In this document: positions 1-7,240 of the stretch, piece after piece
Layout of the letters: each line of letters opens with the position of its first letter
Numbering within the stretch: position 1 is the first letter of the stretch
Assembly (NCBI GenBank): GCA_020048935.1
Contig: JAIFLS010000069.1
Coordinates: 1 to 10,643 of the forward strand
Length of the DNA stretch: 10,643 bases
DNA from: a bacterium
GTDB lineage: Bacteria; Verrucomicrobiota; Kiritimatiellia; UBA8416
Direction of reading: 5' to 3'
Translations under genes and position numbers: made by a program
The notes under the pieces: generated by a model
Seen by the model: the letters and a program-made list of their open reading frames with translations, nothing else
Told to the model about the DNA's origin: nothing
Database searches by the model: none

Positions 1-42
1 CGGATTAGAAATCCGTTGCTCTATCCACTGAGCTACGGGGGC
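1..42 (-). tRNA. tRNA-Arg (anticodon TCT), 5' half only
   Basis: Read on the minus strand, the segment starts with a 7-nt acceptor strand GCCCCCG, then TA, a D-stem GCTC/GAGC enclosing AGTGGATA, and an anticodon stem ACGGA with the 7-nt loop TTTCTAA, giving anticodon TCT (reads AGA/AGG arginine codons). The rest of the anticodon stem, the variable loop, T-arm and 3' acceptor lie beyond the left edge. The D-arm and anticodon-loop layout match bacterial tRNA-Arg(UCU). Position 42 is taken as the mature 5' end because the acceptor strand begins there. Confidence 0.93.
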
Positions 43-69
43 GGAATGGAAATACTCAAAAGTTGCGGC

Positions 70-98
70 ATTATGCGCTGCCACCAAATTGTTGGCAA
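70..98 (-). promoter_or_regulatory. Sigma-70-type promoter of tRNA-Arg
   Basis: On the minus strand a -35 box TTGCCA (93-98) is followed after exactly 17 nt by CATAAT (70-75), 5 of 6 matches to each consensus. Right after the -10 comes a GC-rich stretch (GCCGC), like the discriminator of stable-RNA promoters under stringent control. Transcription would begin near position 62-64, giving a leader of about 20 nt before the tRNA 5' end. The motif match is seen; growth-rate control is inferred. Confidence 0.6.
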
Positions 99-209
99 GC
101 CCTTTTGACAGTCCCTATGGCCCTTACGTTGTTATGAATATTTTTCTGTATTAGTTGGGTATCATAGGCTAGGCTTGAACAAAGGTTTTGTTATTGGGAT
201 CCTGTTTAC
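99..209 (+). promoter_or_regulatory. Upstream region of the transporter genes, promoter not resolved
   Basis: This AT-richer stretch between the divergent tRNA promoter and the binding-protein gene should hold its promoter. A perfect -35-like TTGACA lies at 105-110, but the nearest -10-like hexamer (TATGAA, 133-138) is 22 nt away, which is too far. TATCAT at 160-165 is a good -10 candidate but has no convincing -35 at 16-18 nt. Either could be used with an activator. No operator palindrome, such as a Fur box, was recognised. Confidence 0.25.
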
Positions 210-215
210 GAGGGG
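210..215 (+). promoter_or_regulatory. Shine-Dalgarno of the binding-protein gene
   Basis: GAGGGG lies 4 nt before ATG 220. It favours that start over the in-frame TTG at 175, which would add 15 residues and has no visible ribosome binding site. Confidence 0.6.
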
Positions 216-219
216 TTTC

Positions 220-1998
220 ATGAATGGTGTGTATTGGCGTGCCGGGGGCTTGCTGGCGGTTGCGGCGGTGGTGGTCGCGCTGCCTTTCGTGTTCCGGCGG
301 GACCGGCTGGAAAGCGACTGGAGGCGCGGGGATCCCGAACTGATCGTCATCAGCCCGCACAACGAGGCCATCCGTACCGAGTTCGCGACGGCTTTCAGCG
401 CCTGGCATCAGAGCCACTACGGGCAGCCGGTACGCATCGACTGGCGCAGCATCGGCGGCACGACCGAGATCATGCGCTACCTGGAGGCCGAGAGCATGGC
501 CGCCTTCAAGGCCTGGCGCAAGGCCAACGGTCAACCCTGGCCCGAGGGGGCGGAAAACTTGACGCTGGACCGGCGTTTCAATGCCGCCAAGTCCCCGGCA
601 GACGACACCGAACGCGAGCGGTGGCTTCAGCAGCGCGACCTGCATACCGCCTTCCGCGGCAGCGATGATCCGCAGGCCTTCGGGTGCGGCATCGACCTCT
701 TCTTCGGCGGCGGGACATACGACCATGGCGCGGCGGCGGGAAAAGGATTCACCGTCGCGCCCTGGCCTTCAACGCAACCGCCCGACGAGATTGTTTCCGC
801 CGACGGCGTCGAGCGTTTTCCCGCCCGAGCCGGTGGCGAGGTCTGGCGCACGGACACTTTCTTCGGCACCGTCCTGAGCACGTTCGGCATCTGCTACAAC
901 CCCGACCGGCTGCGCGACCTGGGTATCGGGAAAAACCCGGCAACATGGACCGACCTGGCGGACCCGCGCTATTTCGGACAGATCGGCGTCGCCGACCCCA
1001 CCAAGAGCGGCAGTATCGCCAAGGCATTTGAGCTGATCATCCACACCGAATGCCTGAAAGCGGTCGAGAGCGCCGGCTATGCCGATCAGGCCAATGCGTT
1101 CGAAACTCTGATCGCCGCTGCCGGACTGCCAACGGGCATCATGCCACCAACCGTACCGGACGCCTACCAGCAGGCAGTCGAGCAAGGCTGGGAGGCGGGA
1201 ATCCGCCTGATCCAGCAGATCAGCGCCAACGCACGCTACTTCACGGACGGGTCAGGCAAAGTCCCGATCGACGTCAGCGCGGGCGATGCCGCCGCGGGTA
1301 TCGCGATCGACTTCTTCGGACGCTACCAGGCCGAATCCACACGCGACCTCCACGGGCAGCCGCGCATGGCGTACATCACCCCGATCGGCGGGTCCGGGGT
1401 CAGCGCCGACCCGATCAGCCTGCTGCGCGGGGCCCCGCACCGCGAGCTGGCCGTGCGCTTCATCCGCTTCGCGCTCGGCACCGAAGGCCAGTGCCTCTGG
1501 ACCTACCGCGCCGGGACGCCGGGCGGACCGGTCAAGTATTCCCTGCGGCGGCTGCCCGTGCGCCGCGATTTCTACCCCGATCCGGCGGATCCCGTCCAGC
1601 ACGCGGTGCATCAGGAGCACCTGCGCCACAGCACCGATGCGCTCGATGATCCGGCGGTCGACCCCTACGCCCTCGCGAAACGCTTCACCTACCAGCCGCG
1701 CTGGACCGCCGGACACTTCAACATCCACCGCGACCTGATCCGAGCCATGGGCATGGATGCCGCCACCGAGCTGAAGGCTGCCTGGCAGGCGATCCACGCG
1801 CATCCCGATCCCGAGCGCCGGGTGCGCGCCCTCGCCCTGCTCGAACGCCTGCCCACCTGCCCCGAACCGCTCGACTGGAAAAGCGCGCTCACCCTCTCCA
1901 GCCGTCACTCGCGCCTCGACACCATGCGCGAATGGACCCTTTTCTACCGCCAGAGCTACCGCGAGGCACTGGCCTCTTTAGCAGAGGAATCGCCATGA
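220..1998 (+). CDS. ABC transporter substrate-binding protein, Fe3+/spermidine type, membrane-anchored
   Basis: A 592-residue extracytoplasmic solute-binding protein that should deliver its ligand to the permease encoded next. Residues 8-25 form one hydrophobic segment after a short N-terminus, followed by RRDR; no lipobox Cys is seen, so it is an uncleaved anchor or a signal peptide. The binding fold then starts (PELIVISPHNEAI, 39-51). FFGGGTYDH (161-169), VLSTFGICYNPDRL (218-231), the WTDLADPRYFGQIGVADPTKSG stretch (243-264) and AYITPIGGSGV (384-394) resemble the ferric-iron/putrescine-type family. Compared with usual members of about 330-350 residues it has an insertion around 90-150 and about 160 extra residues after the AGTPGGPVKY motif (431-440). 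The ligand cannot be read from sequence: ferric iron is the default guess, and thiamine, phosphonate or another small anion remain possible. The stop overlaps the permease start. Confidence 0.85.
   Translation: MNGVYWRAGGLLAVAAVVVALPFVFRRDRLESDWRRGDPELIVISPHNEAIRTEFATAFSAWHQSHYGQPVRIDWRSIGGTTEIMRYLEAESMAAFKAWRKANGQPWPEGAENLTLDRRFNAAKSPADDTERERWLQQRDLHTAFRGSDDPQAFGCGIDLFFGGGTYDHGAAAGKGFTVAPWPSTQPPDEIVSADGVERFPARAGGEVWRTDTFFGTVLSTFGICYNPDRLRDLGIGKNPATWTDLADPRYFGQIGVADPTKSGSIAKAFELIIHTECLKAVESAGYADQANAFETLIAAAGLPTGIMPPTVPDAYQQAVEQGWEAGIRLIQQISANARYFTDGSGKVPIDVSAGDAAAGIAIDFFGRYQAESTRDLHGQPRMAYITPIGGSGVSADPISLLRGAPHRELAVRFIRFALGTEGQCLWTYRAGTPGGPVKYSLRRLPVRRDFYPDPADPVQHAVHQEHLRHSTDALDDPAVDPYALAKRFTYQPRWTAGHFNIHRDLIRAMGMDAATELKAAWQAIHAHPDPERRVRALALLERLPTCPEPLDWKSALTLSSRHSRLDTMREWTLFYRQSYREALASLAEESP
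1983..1988 (+). promoter_or_regulatory. Shine-Dalgarno of the permease gene
   Basis: AGAGGA lies 6 nt before ATG 1995, inside the last codons of the binding-protein gene. It fixes the permease start at 1995 rather than at the in-frame ATG 63 bp upstream. Confidence 0.7.
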
Positions 1999-3701
1999 AC
2001 CAGAACCGTGCACGCCTCGTCTTCGCCCTCACCTGCCTCACGTTCGGCCTGTTGTTCTTCTGGCCGCTGTCACGCGTGATCGCCGGCGGCTTCTTTACCG
2101 ACGGCGGGTTCACCCTCGAATTCCTCTTCGGCGTATTCCGCAATCCGGTCTATGCCGAAGGGCTGCGCAACAGCCTGCTGATCGCCATCGGAACCACGAC
2201 CCTGACGCTGCTGATCGCCCTGCCGCTGGCCTGGATGAGCACACGGTTCGATTTTGGCGGCAAACGCCAGCTTTGCGCCCTGCTGCTGCTGCCGATGATC
2301 CTGCCGCCGTTTGTCGGCGCGATCGGCTTCCAGAAGATATTGGGGCAGTACGGCGCGCTCAACGCCGCGCTGGGGCTGGGCCCGATCGACTGGCTGGGGC
2401 ACGGGCGCTACTTCGGGGTGATCCTGCTACAGGCCTTGTCGCTTTATCCCGTGCTCTATCTCAATGCGTCTGCCGCCCTGGCCAACGTGGATCCGGCGAT
2501 GGAGGAGGCCGCCGCCAGCATGGGTTGCGCCGGTTTTTCGCGGTTCCGCCGCATCACGCTGCCGCTGATCATGCCCGGGCTCTTCGCCGGCGGCACGATT
2601 GTCTTCATCGCCGCCTTCACGGAACTGGGCACGCCGCTGATCATGAACTACAACCGCTGCGCACCGGTCCAGGTCTTCGACGCGCTCAAGGAGATCTCCT
2701 CCAGCGCCTTCCCCTATGCGCTCGTGTTCGTGATGCTCTCATGCAGCATGCTGCTGTACGCCGCAGGCCGCCTGGCGTTCGGGCGCCATGCCTATGCGAT
2801 GCAGGCCAAGGCATCGACGGGCGCGGTCACCCGGCAGGCACGCGGACTGGCCGGCCTGCTGGTGCCAGGGTGCTTCGTCGTGATCGTCGCCATCGCCCTG
2901 CTGCCCCATGCCGGCGTGGTGCTGACCAGCTTCAGCGTCCCCGGCGGCTGGTACCGCACGCTGCTGCCCGAGGCATTGACGACGGCGAATTACGCCGACG
3001 CGCTCGGGCATGAGATGACCCTGCGCTCGATCCGCAACAGCCTGGTGTTCTCCGGCCTGGCGGTGCTGTTCAACATTGTTTTCGGCCTGGCGATCGCGTT
3101 CACAGTCGTGCGCTCGCGCCTTCGTTTCCGCGGCATGCTCGACACGCTGGCGATGCTGCCGCTGGCGGTGCCCGGGCTGGTGATGGCCTTCGGCTACCTG
3201 TCGATCAGCTCCATGCTCAGCAACCAGGCGTGGGTGAAGGAGAGTCCGTTCTGGCAGGGGATCTTCGATGTGCGCGTCAATCCGGCATTATTCCTGGTGA
3301 TCGCCTACGGGATCCGCCGCCTGCCCTACATGGTGCGCAGTGCCGTGGCAGGCCTGCAGCAGACATCCGAGACACTGGAGGAGGCGTCCGCCAACATGGG
3401 GGCTTCCCCGGGCGTCACGTTGCGACGCATCACGCTGCCGCTGATCGCCGCCAACCTGATTGCCGGCACGCTGCTGGCCTTCGCCTTCAGCATGCTGGAG
3501 GTCTCCGACAGCCTGATGCTGGCCCAGCGCGCGGATTTCTACCCGATCACCAAGACAATCTACGAGCTGTTCCAACTGATCGGCACCGGTACCTACGTCG
3601 CCGCCGCGCTCGGCGTCTGGGCAATGGTGTTCCTGGCCGTGGTGATCCTGGGTTGCAGCCTGCTGCTCGGCCGCCGCATGGGCGCGATCTTCCGGATTTA
3701 A
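1995..3701 (+). CDS. ABC transporter permease, fused two-domain (FbpB/ThiP type)
   Basis: A 568-residue inner-membrane permease that carries two BPD_transp_1 domains in one chain, so a single polypeptide can form the whole channel. TM-rich half one covers about 8-265 and half two about 285-560. Each half has the ATPase-docking EAA loop: MEEAAASMGCAGFSRFRRI (169-187) with downstream LPLIMPG, and LEEASANMGASPGVTLRRI (461-479) with LPLIAAN. Length and duplicated layout fit the iron(III)/thiamine permease family. The start ATG overlaps the upstream TGA (ATGA), so translation is coupled to the binding protein and the two surely work together. An ATP-binding subunit is required but is not encoded downstream or elsewhere in the window. 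Substrate is unproven. Confidence 0.92.
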   Translation: MNQNRARLVFALTCLTFGLLFFWPLSRVIAGGFFTDGGFTLEFLFGVFRNPVYAEGLRNSLLIAIGTTTLTLLIALPLAWMSTRFDFGGKRQLCALLLLPMILPPFVGAIGFQKILGQYGALNAALGLGPIDWLGHGRYFGVILLQALSLYPVLYLNASAALANVDPAMEEAAASMGCAGFSRFRRITLPLIMPGLFAGGTIVFIAAFTELGTPLIMNYNRCAPVQVFDALKEISSSAFPYALVFVMLSCSMLLYAAGRLAFGRHAYAMQAKASTGAVTRQARGLAGLLVPGCFVVIVAIALLPHAGVVLTSFSVPGGWYRTLLPEALTTANYADALGHEMTLRSIRNSLVFSGLAVLFNIVFGLAIAFTVVRSRLRFRGMLDTLAMLPLAVPGLVMAFGYLSISSMLSNQAWVKESPFWQGIFDVRVNPALFLVIAYGIRRLPYMVRSAVAGLQQTSETLEEASANMGASPGVTLRRITLPLIAANLIAGTLLAFAFSMLEVSDSLMLAQRADFYPITKTIYELFQLIGTGTYVAAALGVWAMVFLAVVILGCSLLLGRRMGAIFRI

Positions 3702-3742
3702 AAAGGCGCAGGTTCAACATTTTGCTTGCAAGCCCCGCCTTT
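3702..3742 (+). terminator. Possible weak terminator after the permease gene
   Basis: Starting right after the permease stop, AAAGGCG (3702-3708) is repeated inverted as CGCCTTT (3736-3742), a 7-bp stem around a 27-nt loop. The loop holds a perfect 10-bp palindrome GCTTGCAAGC (3724-3733). The stem is short, the loop large and there is only a TTT after it, so a classical intrinsic terminator is doubtful. Confidence 0.3.
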
Positions 3743-3774
3743 GTTGTCCAGCATTTCACCCCCATGCGGCAAAC

Positions 3775-3803
3775 TTGACGCATACATGGCATTCGGACAG
3801 GAT
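3775..3803 (+). promoter_or_regulatory. Candidate promoter of the oxidoreductase gene
   Basis: TTGACG (3775-3780) is a 5/6 match to a -35 box. Seventeen nt later CAGGAT (3798-3803) matches only 3 of 6 -10 positions. A leader of about 45 nt would precede the start. The -35 match and its place in a 153-bp gap support it; the poor -10 does not. Confidence 0.22.
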
Positions 3804-3843
3804 CCGTTTCGCCAGGTACGCGCTGTGTACAGGTTGAGAATAC

Positions 3844-3850
3844 GAGGTGA
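3844..3850 (+). promoter_or_regulatory. Shine-Dalgarno of the oxidoreductase gene
   Basis: GAGGTGA precedes two adjacent ATG codons (3852 and 3855). From the GAGG core the second ATG is at the better distance (7 nt). The in-frame ATG at 3789 and the farther upstream starts lack a comparable site. Confidence 0.6.
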
Positions 3851-3854
3851 AATG

Positions 3855-4892
3855 ATGGCGAAGTTCAAAAAATCGGCAGATATCAAAGTGGGTGTGGTCG
3901 GCTATGGCGGCGCTTTCAACATGGGCCGTCACCATCTCAACGAGATGAAACAGGCGGGGATGAGCCCCGTGGCGGTATGCGAGATCGATCCGGCGCGCCT
4001 GGCGGCCGCCAAAACGGATTTCCCGGGCATTGAAACCTATCCAGGCGTGGACGAGATGCTGGCCTCCTCGGCGGTCAACCTCGTGACCATCATCACCCCC
4101 CATAACACCCACGCGGACATTGCGCTACGTTGCCTCAATGCCGGCAAGAGCGTGGTGTGCGAGAAGCCGCTGGCGATCACGACCAAGGAGTGCGACGCGA
4201 TGCTAGCCGCGGCGAAAGCGAATAAATGCGTCATCTCGACCTACCACAACCGGCACTGGGACGGATGTATCCTCAAGGCCCTCGAGGTGATTGGCGGCGG
4301 CACGATCGGCGAGGTCTTCCGGATTGACGCCCGCATGGGCGGTTTCGGCAAGCCGGGTGACTGGTGGCGCAGCAGCAAGAGCATCTCCGGCGGTATCCTC
4401 TATGACTGGGGTGTACACCTGCTAGAGTACGCCTTGCAGATCCTGAAGGGCGAGAAGATCGACGAGGTCACCGGGGTCTCGCAGAACGGCTTCTGGGCCC
4501 CGCATACCGCCTGGAAGAAGGACACCAACGAGGACGAGGCTCTGGCTCTAGTCCGTTTCAAGAGCGGCAAATACCTCAGCCTGTGCATTTCCACCCTCAA
4601 CGCGTTCCCCTCCGGCAAGGTTCTCGAGATCCGCGGAACCAAGGGCGGCTACGCATTTGATATGCGCACGTGGGAATTGACCACCTACAAGGAAACCGGC
4701 GAGAAGGTTGTCGTCAGCGGCAACAATCCGCCGTCGGAAGGGTATAAGCTGTACCAGAACATCGCCGACCATCTGGTCAAGGGCGAGAAGCTGATTATCA
4801 CAGGCGAGTGGGCGCGCCGCCCGATCCATATCCTGGACCTGGCGGATCAGAGCGCCCGGAAACGGTGCGCCTTGAAGGCCAGCTACACCTGA
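3855..4892 (+). CDS. Gfo/Idh/MocA-family NAD(P)-dependent oxidoreductase
   Basis: A 345-residue cytosolic dehydrogenase of the family that oxidises or reduces sugars, inositols and similar polyols with NAD(P). The N-terminal Rossmann domain (about 10-125) shows KVGVVGYGGAFNMGRHH (11-27), a nucleotide-binding glycine loop, an acidic residue after strand 2 (CEID, 42-45), and the family signature CEKPLAIT (102-109) holding the Glu-Lys-Pro triad. The C-terminal alpha/beta domain has GGILYDWGVHLLEYAL (179-194), where Asp184 and His188 are the usual catalytic positions. The start is chosen from the GAGGTGA site; ATG 3852 would add one Met, and an upstream start adding 42 residues lacks family similarity. 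It stands 153 bp behind the permease, so cotranscription is uncertain, and its stop is 12 bp from the stop of convergent hisB. Substrate unknown. Confidence 0.9.
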   Translation: MAKFKKSADIKVGVVGYGGAFNMGRHHLNEMKQAGMSPVAVCEIDPARLAAAKTDFPGIETYPGVDEMLASSAVNLVTIITPHNTHADIALRCLNAGKSVVCEKPLAITTKECDAMLAAAKANKCVISTYHNRHWDGCILKALEVIGGGTIGEVFRIDARMGGFGKPGDWWRSSKSISGGILYDWGVHLLEYALQILKGEKIDEVTGVSQNGFWAPHTAWKKDTNEDEALALVRFKSGKYLSLCISTLNAFPSGKVLEIRGTKGGYAFDMRTWELTTYKETGEKVVVSGNNPPSEGYKLYQNIADHLVKGEKLIITGEWARRPIHILDLADQSARKRCALKASYT

Positions 4893-4904
4893 TCGGGATT
4901 CCTG

Positions 4905-5504
4905 TCAGTTGCCGATACGACCCTTGCTGGAGGGGATGCGAGCGTCGCGCGGGTCGGCTTCGAGCGCCATGCGCATCGCGCGCGCCAGTGCCTTGAATAC
5001 CGATTCGTAGGCGTGGTGCGCCTCCTGGCCGAGCAACTGCTCGATGTGCAGGTTCATGCGCGCCTGGACCACGAACGCCTGGAAGAAATCGTCGAACAAC
5101 GCCAGCTCGAAATCCAGCAGCTTACGCTTCTTGCAGGCCATGTTCTTGACCAGGTACGGGCGCCCACCCAGGTCCACCACCACCCGGCACAGCGACTCAT
5201 CCATCGGCACATAGAAGAAACCGTAGCGACGGATGCCCTTGCGGTCGCCCAGCGCACGGTCGATCGCCGTCCCCAGAGCCAACCCGACATCCTCCACCGT
5301 GTGGTGGTAATCAACATCCAGATCCCCCGTAGCCTTCAACTGAAGGTCGATCAGGGAATGCCGCGAGAACAGTTCCAGCATGTGGTTCAGGAACGGCAGT
5401 CCCGTATCGACGGAATATACCCCGGTCCCGTCCAGGTTCACCTCGATGCGGATCCTTGTCTCGCGTGTCTCGCGCGTCTCCGTAGCGGTCCTTGCCTTAT
5501 TCAT
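4905..5504 (-). CDS. hisB: Imidazoleglycerol-phosphate dehydratase
   Basis: Dehydrates imidazole glycerol phosphate to imidazole acetol phosphate in histidine synthesis. The 199-residue length matches the monofunctional enzyme; there is no fused histidinol-phosphatase domain. Visible signatures, numbered from this start: GLPFLNHML (35-43), DYHHTVED (65-72), MDES (101-104), MNLHIE (150-155), HHAYESVFKA (163-172) and PSSKG (191-195; the family usually has PSTKG). The His and Glu residues of these motifs are the known ligands of the di-manganese centre. Two ATGs are adjacent (5507 and 5504); AAGGGGAGG ends 1 nt from the first and 4 nt from the second, so 5504 is preferred. That start shares a base with the recJ stop (TGATG), so translation is coupled. 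No other his gene is in the window. Residues 10-17 come from a small 9-bp repeat. Confidence 0.96.
   Translation of the reverse strand: MNKARTATETRETRETRIRIEVNLDGTGVYSVDTGLPFLNHMLELFSRHSLIDLQLKATGDLDVDYHHTVEDVGLALGTAIDRALGDRKGIRRYGFFYVPMDESLCRVVVDLGGRPYLVKNMACKKRKLLDFELALFDDFFQAFVVQARMNLHIEQLLGQEAHHAYESVFKALARAMRMALEADPRDARIPSSKGRIGN
5454..5480. repeat. 9-bp tandem repeat, three copies, in the 5' end of hisB
   Basis: Three adjacent 9-bp units, each ending GTCTC on the plus strand, with one or two differences between units. Because the unit is a multiple of three it stays in frame and encodes the TRETRETR stretch at the poorly conserved N-terminus of HisB, so copy-number change would be tolerated. 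Confidence 0.6.
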
Positions 5505-7237
5505 CATGCCTCCCCTTCCGAGCTCTTGAAATCCTTCAGGCTGAGCTGGATCGTGTCTTTTCCCATGTACGTGTTTTGCTGCACCTGGAAAAGCAGGTCA
5601 TGCCCGTTGCGCCCCAGTTTTCGTCCGGCCATGCCGAACCCGATCGCATCCATCTGCGTCGCCCCGCAGGAGACGGTCATCTTTAGGTGATTGCTGCCGA
5701 CCAGTTTCGGCTGCCCGAGGATGCGGACGCCCTTGACACCCCAGATCGGGGTCGGGTTGCCAAGCCCCAGCGGGCGCAGCGCCTCGACGGATTCGATCAG
5801 CGCCTGGTCGGCATCAGCAAGAGAGATCCAGGCATCCACGGTATGCGTCAGACCGAGGTCCTCGTCATCAATCAGCCCGCTGCAAGCCTCGTTGAACCGG
5901 GTCCGGAAGGCCGCGACGTGTTCCTCCCGGATGGTCAGGCCCGCCGCCTGGGTATGTCCGCCATAGGCCACCAGCAGATCCGAGCAACGATCAAGGATCG
6001 AGACCAGGTTGACGGAGTTCACGCTGCGGCAGGAAGCTCGCCCGAGGCCATCCTCATCGATGGAGATCACAACGGATGGACGCTTGAAACGCCCAGCGAG
6101 CCTTGCCGCCACGATACCGATGGTGCCGATATGCCATCCCCGCCGGCTGGCAACCAGACCGAATGACTGGCGAGGATCGAACGCGGCCTCGATCTCGGAC
6201 GCGGCCTCCTCGATGATGACCTCCTCGATCCGCTTGCGCTCCCGGTTGCTGGCATCCAGTTGGCCAGCCAGCCGCCTGGCCCGCGCCGGATCGTCCGTCA
6301 TCAGCAATTCCAGCCCCACGTCAGCACTTCCCAGCCGTCCGGCGGCATTCAAGCGGGGCCCGATCAGGAATCCGAGATGATAGCAGTCCAGCCGCGTCCG
6401 GATACCGGCCACCCGCACGAGGGCCTGGATACCGCAGCGCGCAGCGGAACCGTTCAGGCGGTTAAGACCGTGCCGAACCAGCGTACGGTTCTCGCCGGTC
6501 AGCGGCACCACGTCCGCTACCGTTCCGATCGCCACGAGGTCAAGGTACTCGCGCAAGTCAATCGCACCGGCCTGCGAGCGCCCGTCGGATAAAGCCTGCT
6601 TCACCAGCCCGTGACAGAGTTTGAACACCACGCCGACTCCCGCCAGCGGTTCGACGTCCGCCGGTGCGCCAAGCTTGGGGTTGATCACCGCGACGGCAGC
6701 CGGCAGCACCAGGCCCTGTCCTTCATGGTGGTCGGTGATGATCACGTCAATGCCCTGGGCCGCCGCATCGGCGACAGTCTCGATCGAGCGCGTCCCGCAG
6801 TCCGCGGTCACAATCAGCGAGGGATGCGTCTCCTCGATCACTTTTTCAAGCGCACCGATCGAGAAACCGTACCCGTCTTCCAGCCGCCGGGGGAGGAATG
6901 AACTCGCCGTGGCGCCGAAGCGTGTAAGGACGAGCATGAGCATGGCCGTGCTCGTCACTCCGTCGCAGTCGTAATCGCCGTAGACGGTAATCCGCTCGCC
7001 GGCATCGATGGCGCGCCAGATCCGGTCGACCGCCTCGCGCATCCCGTGCATCTCGAACGGATCCGACAGGTCACTGAGGCGGGGATGAAGAAACCGCTCG
7101 GCCGCCGCCGGCGAGTCAATCCCGCGCGAGAGCAGCACTTTGGCGACGGGCAGAGACAAGGCGAGCACAGAGGCCAATGCCCGTGCGCGCGCCTCGTCCA
7201 CCTCGACGGTTACCCATTGTGCGATTTCCTCTTCCAT
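5504..7237 (-). CDS. recJ: Single-stranded-DNA-specific exonuclease RecJ
   Basis: A 577-residue 5'-3' single-strand DNA exonuclease of the DHH phosphoesterase superfamily, used in RecF-pathway recombination, mismatch repair and base excision repair. In order: DHH domain with GDYDCDGVTST (87-97), VTADCG (143-148), TDHHEG (168-173) and the INPK site (185-188); GPRLNAAGRLGSADVGLELL (293-312); then the DHHA1 domain with RGWHIGTIGIVAARLAGRF (366-384), a RASCRS loop (400-405) and GGHTQAAGL (426-434); and a C-terminal OB-like segment (about 465-570). The metal-binding Asp and His residues of the DHH motifs are intact; small departures (GDYDCDG for GDYDVDG, GGHTQAAG for GGHAxAAG) are conservative. 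It starts 3 nt after the secDF stop with only a weak AGGT site, so it probably depends on secDF translation. Confidence 0.96.
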   Translation of the reverse strand: MEEEIAQWVTVEVDEARARALASVLALSLPVAKVLLSRGIDSPAAAERFLHPRLSDLSDPFEMHGMREAVDRIWRAIDAGERITVYGDYDCDGVTSTAMLMLVLTRFGATASSFLPRRLEDGYGFSIGALEKVIEETHPSLIVTADCGTRSIETVADAAAQGIDVIITDHHEGQGLVLPAAVAVINPKLGAPADVEPLAGVGVVFKLCHGLVKQALSDGRSQAGAIDLREYLDLVAIGTVADVVPLTGENRTLVRHGLNRLNGSAARCGIQALVRVAGIRTRLDCYHLGFLIGPRLNAAGRLGSADVGLELLMTDDPARARRLAGQLDASNRERKRIEEVIIEEAASEIEAAFDPRQSFGLVASRRGWHIGTIGIVAARLAGRFKRPSVVISIDEDGLGRASCRSVNSVNLVSILDRCSDLLVAYGGHTQAAGLTIREEHVAAFRTRFNEACSGLIDDEDLGLTHTVDAWISLADADQALIESVEALRPLGLGNPTPIWGVKGVRILGQPKLVGSNHLKMTVSCGATQMDAIGFGMAGRKLGRNGHDLLFQVQQNTYMGKDTIQLSLKDFKSSEGEA

Positions 7238-7240
7238 CGA

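Noticed and set aside
169..726. 185-residue minus-strand open frame opposite the binding protein
   Set aside because: It is Ala/Pro/Arg-rich, lacks a ribosome binding site, and the opposite strand carries a gene with clear family motifs.
3724..3733. GCTTGCAAGC palindrome as an operator
   Set aside because: It is a single 10-bp perfect palindrome within a larger stem-loop, has no second copy in the window, and matches no regulator site that I can name.
3726..3854. 42-residue N-terminal extension of the oxidoreductase
   Set aside because: The added part has no family similarity, overlaps the terminator-like inverted repeat, and a good GAGGTGA site precedes the 3852/3855 ATG pair.
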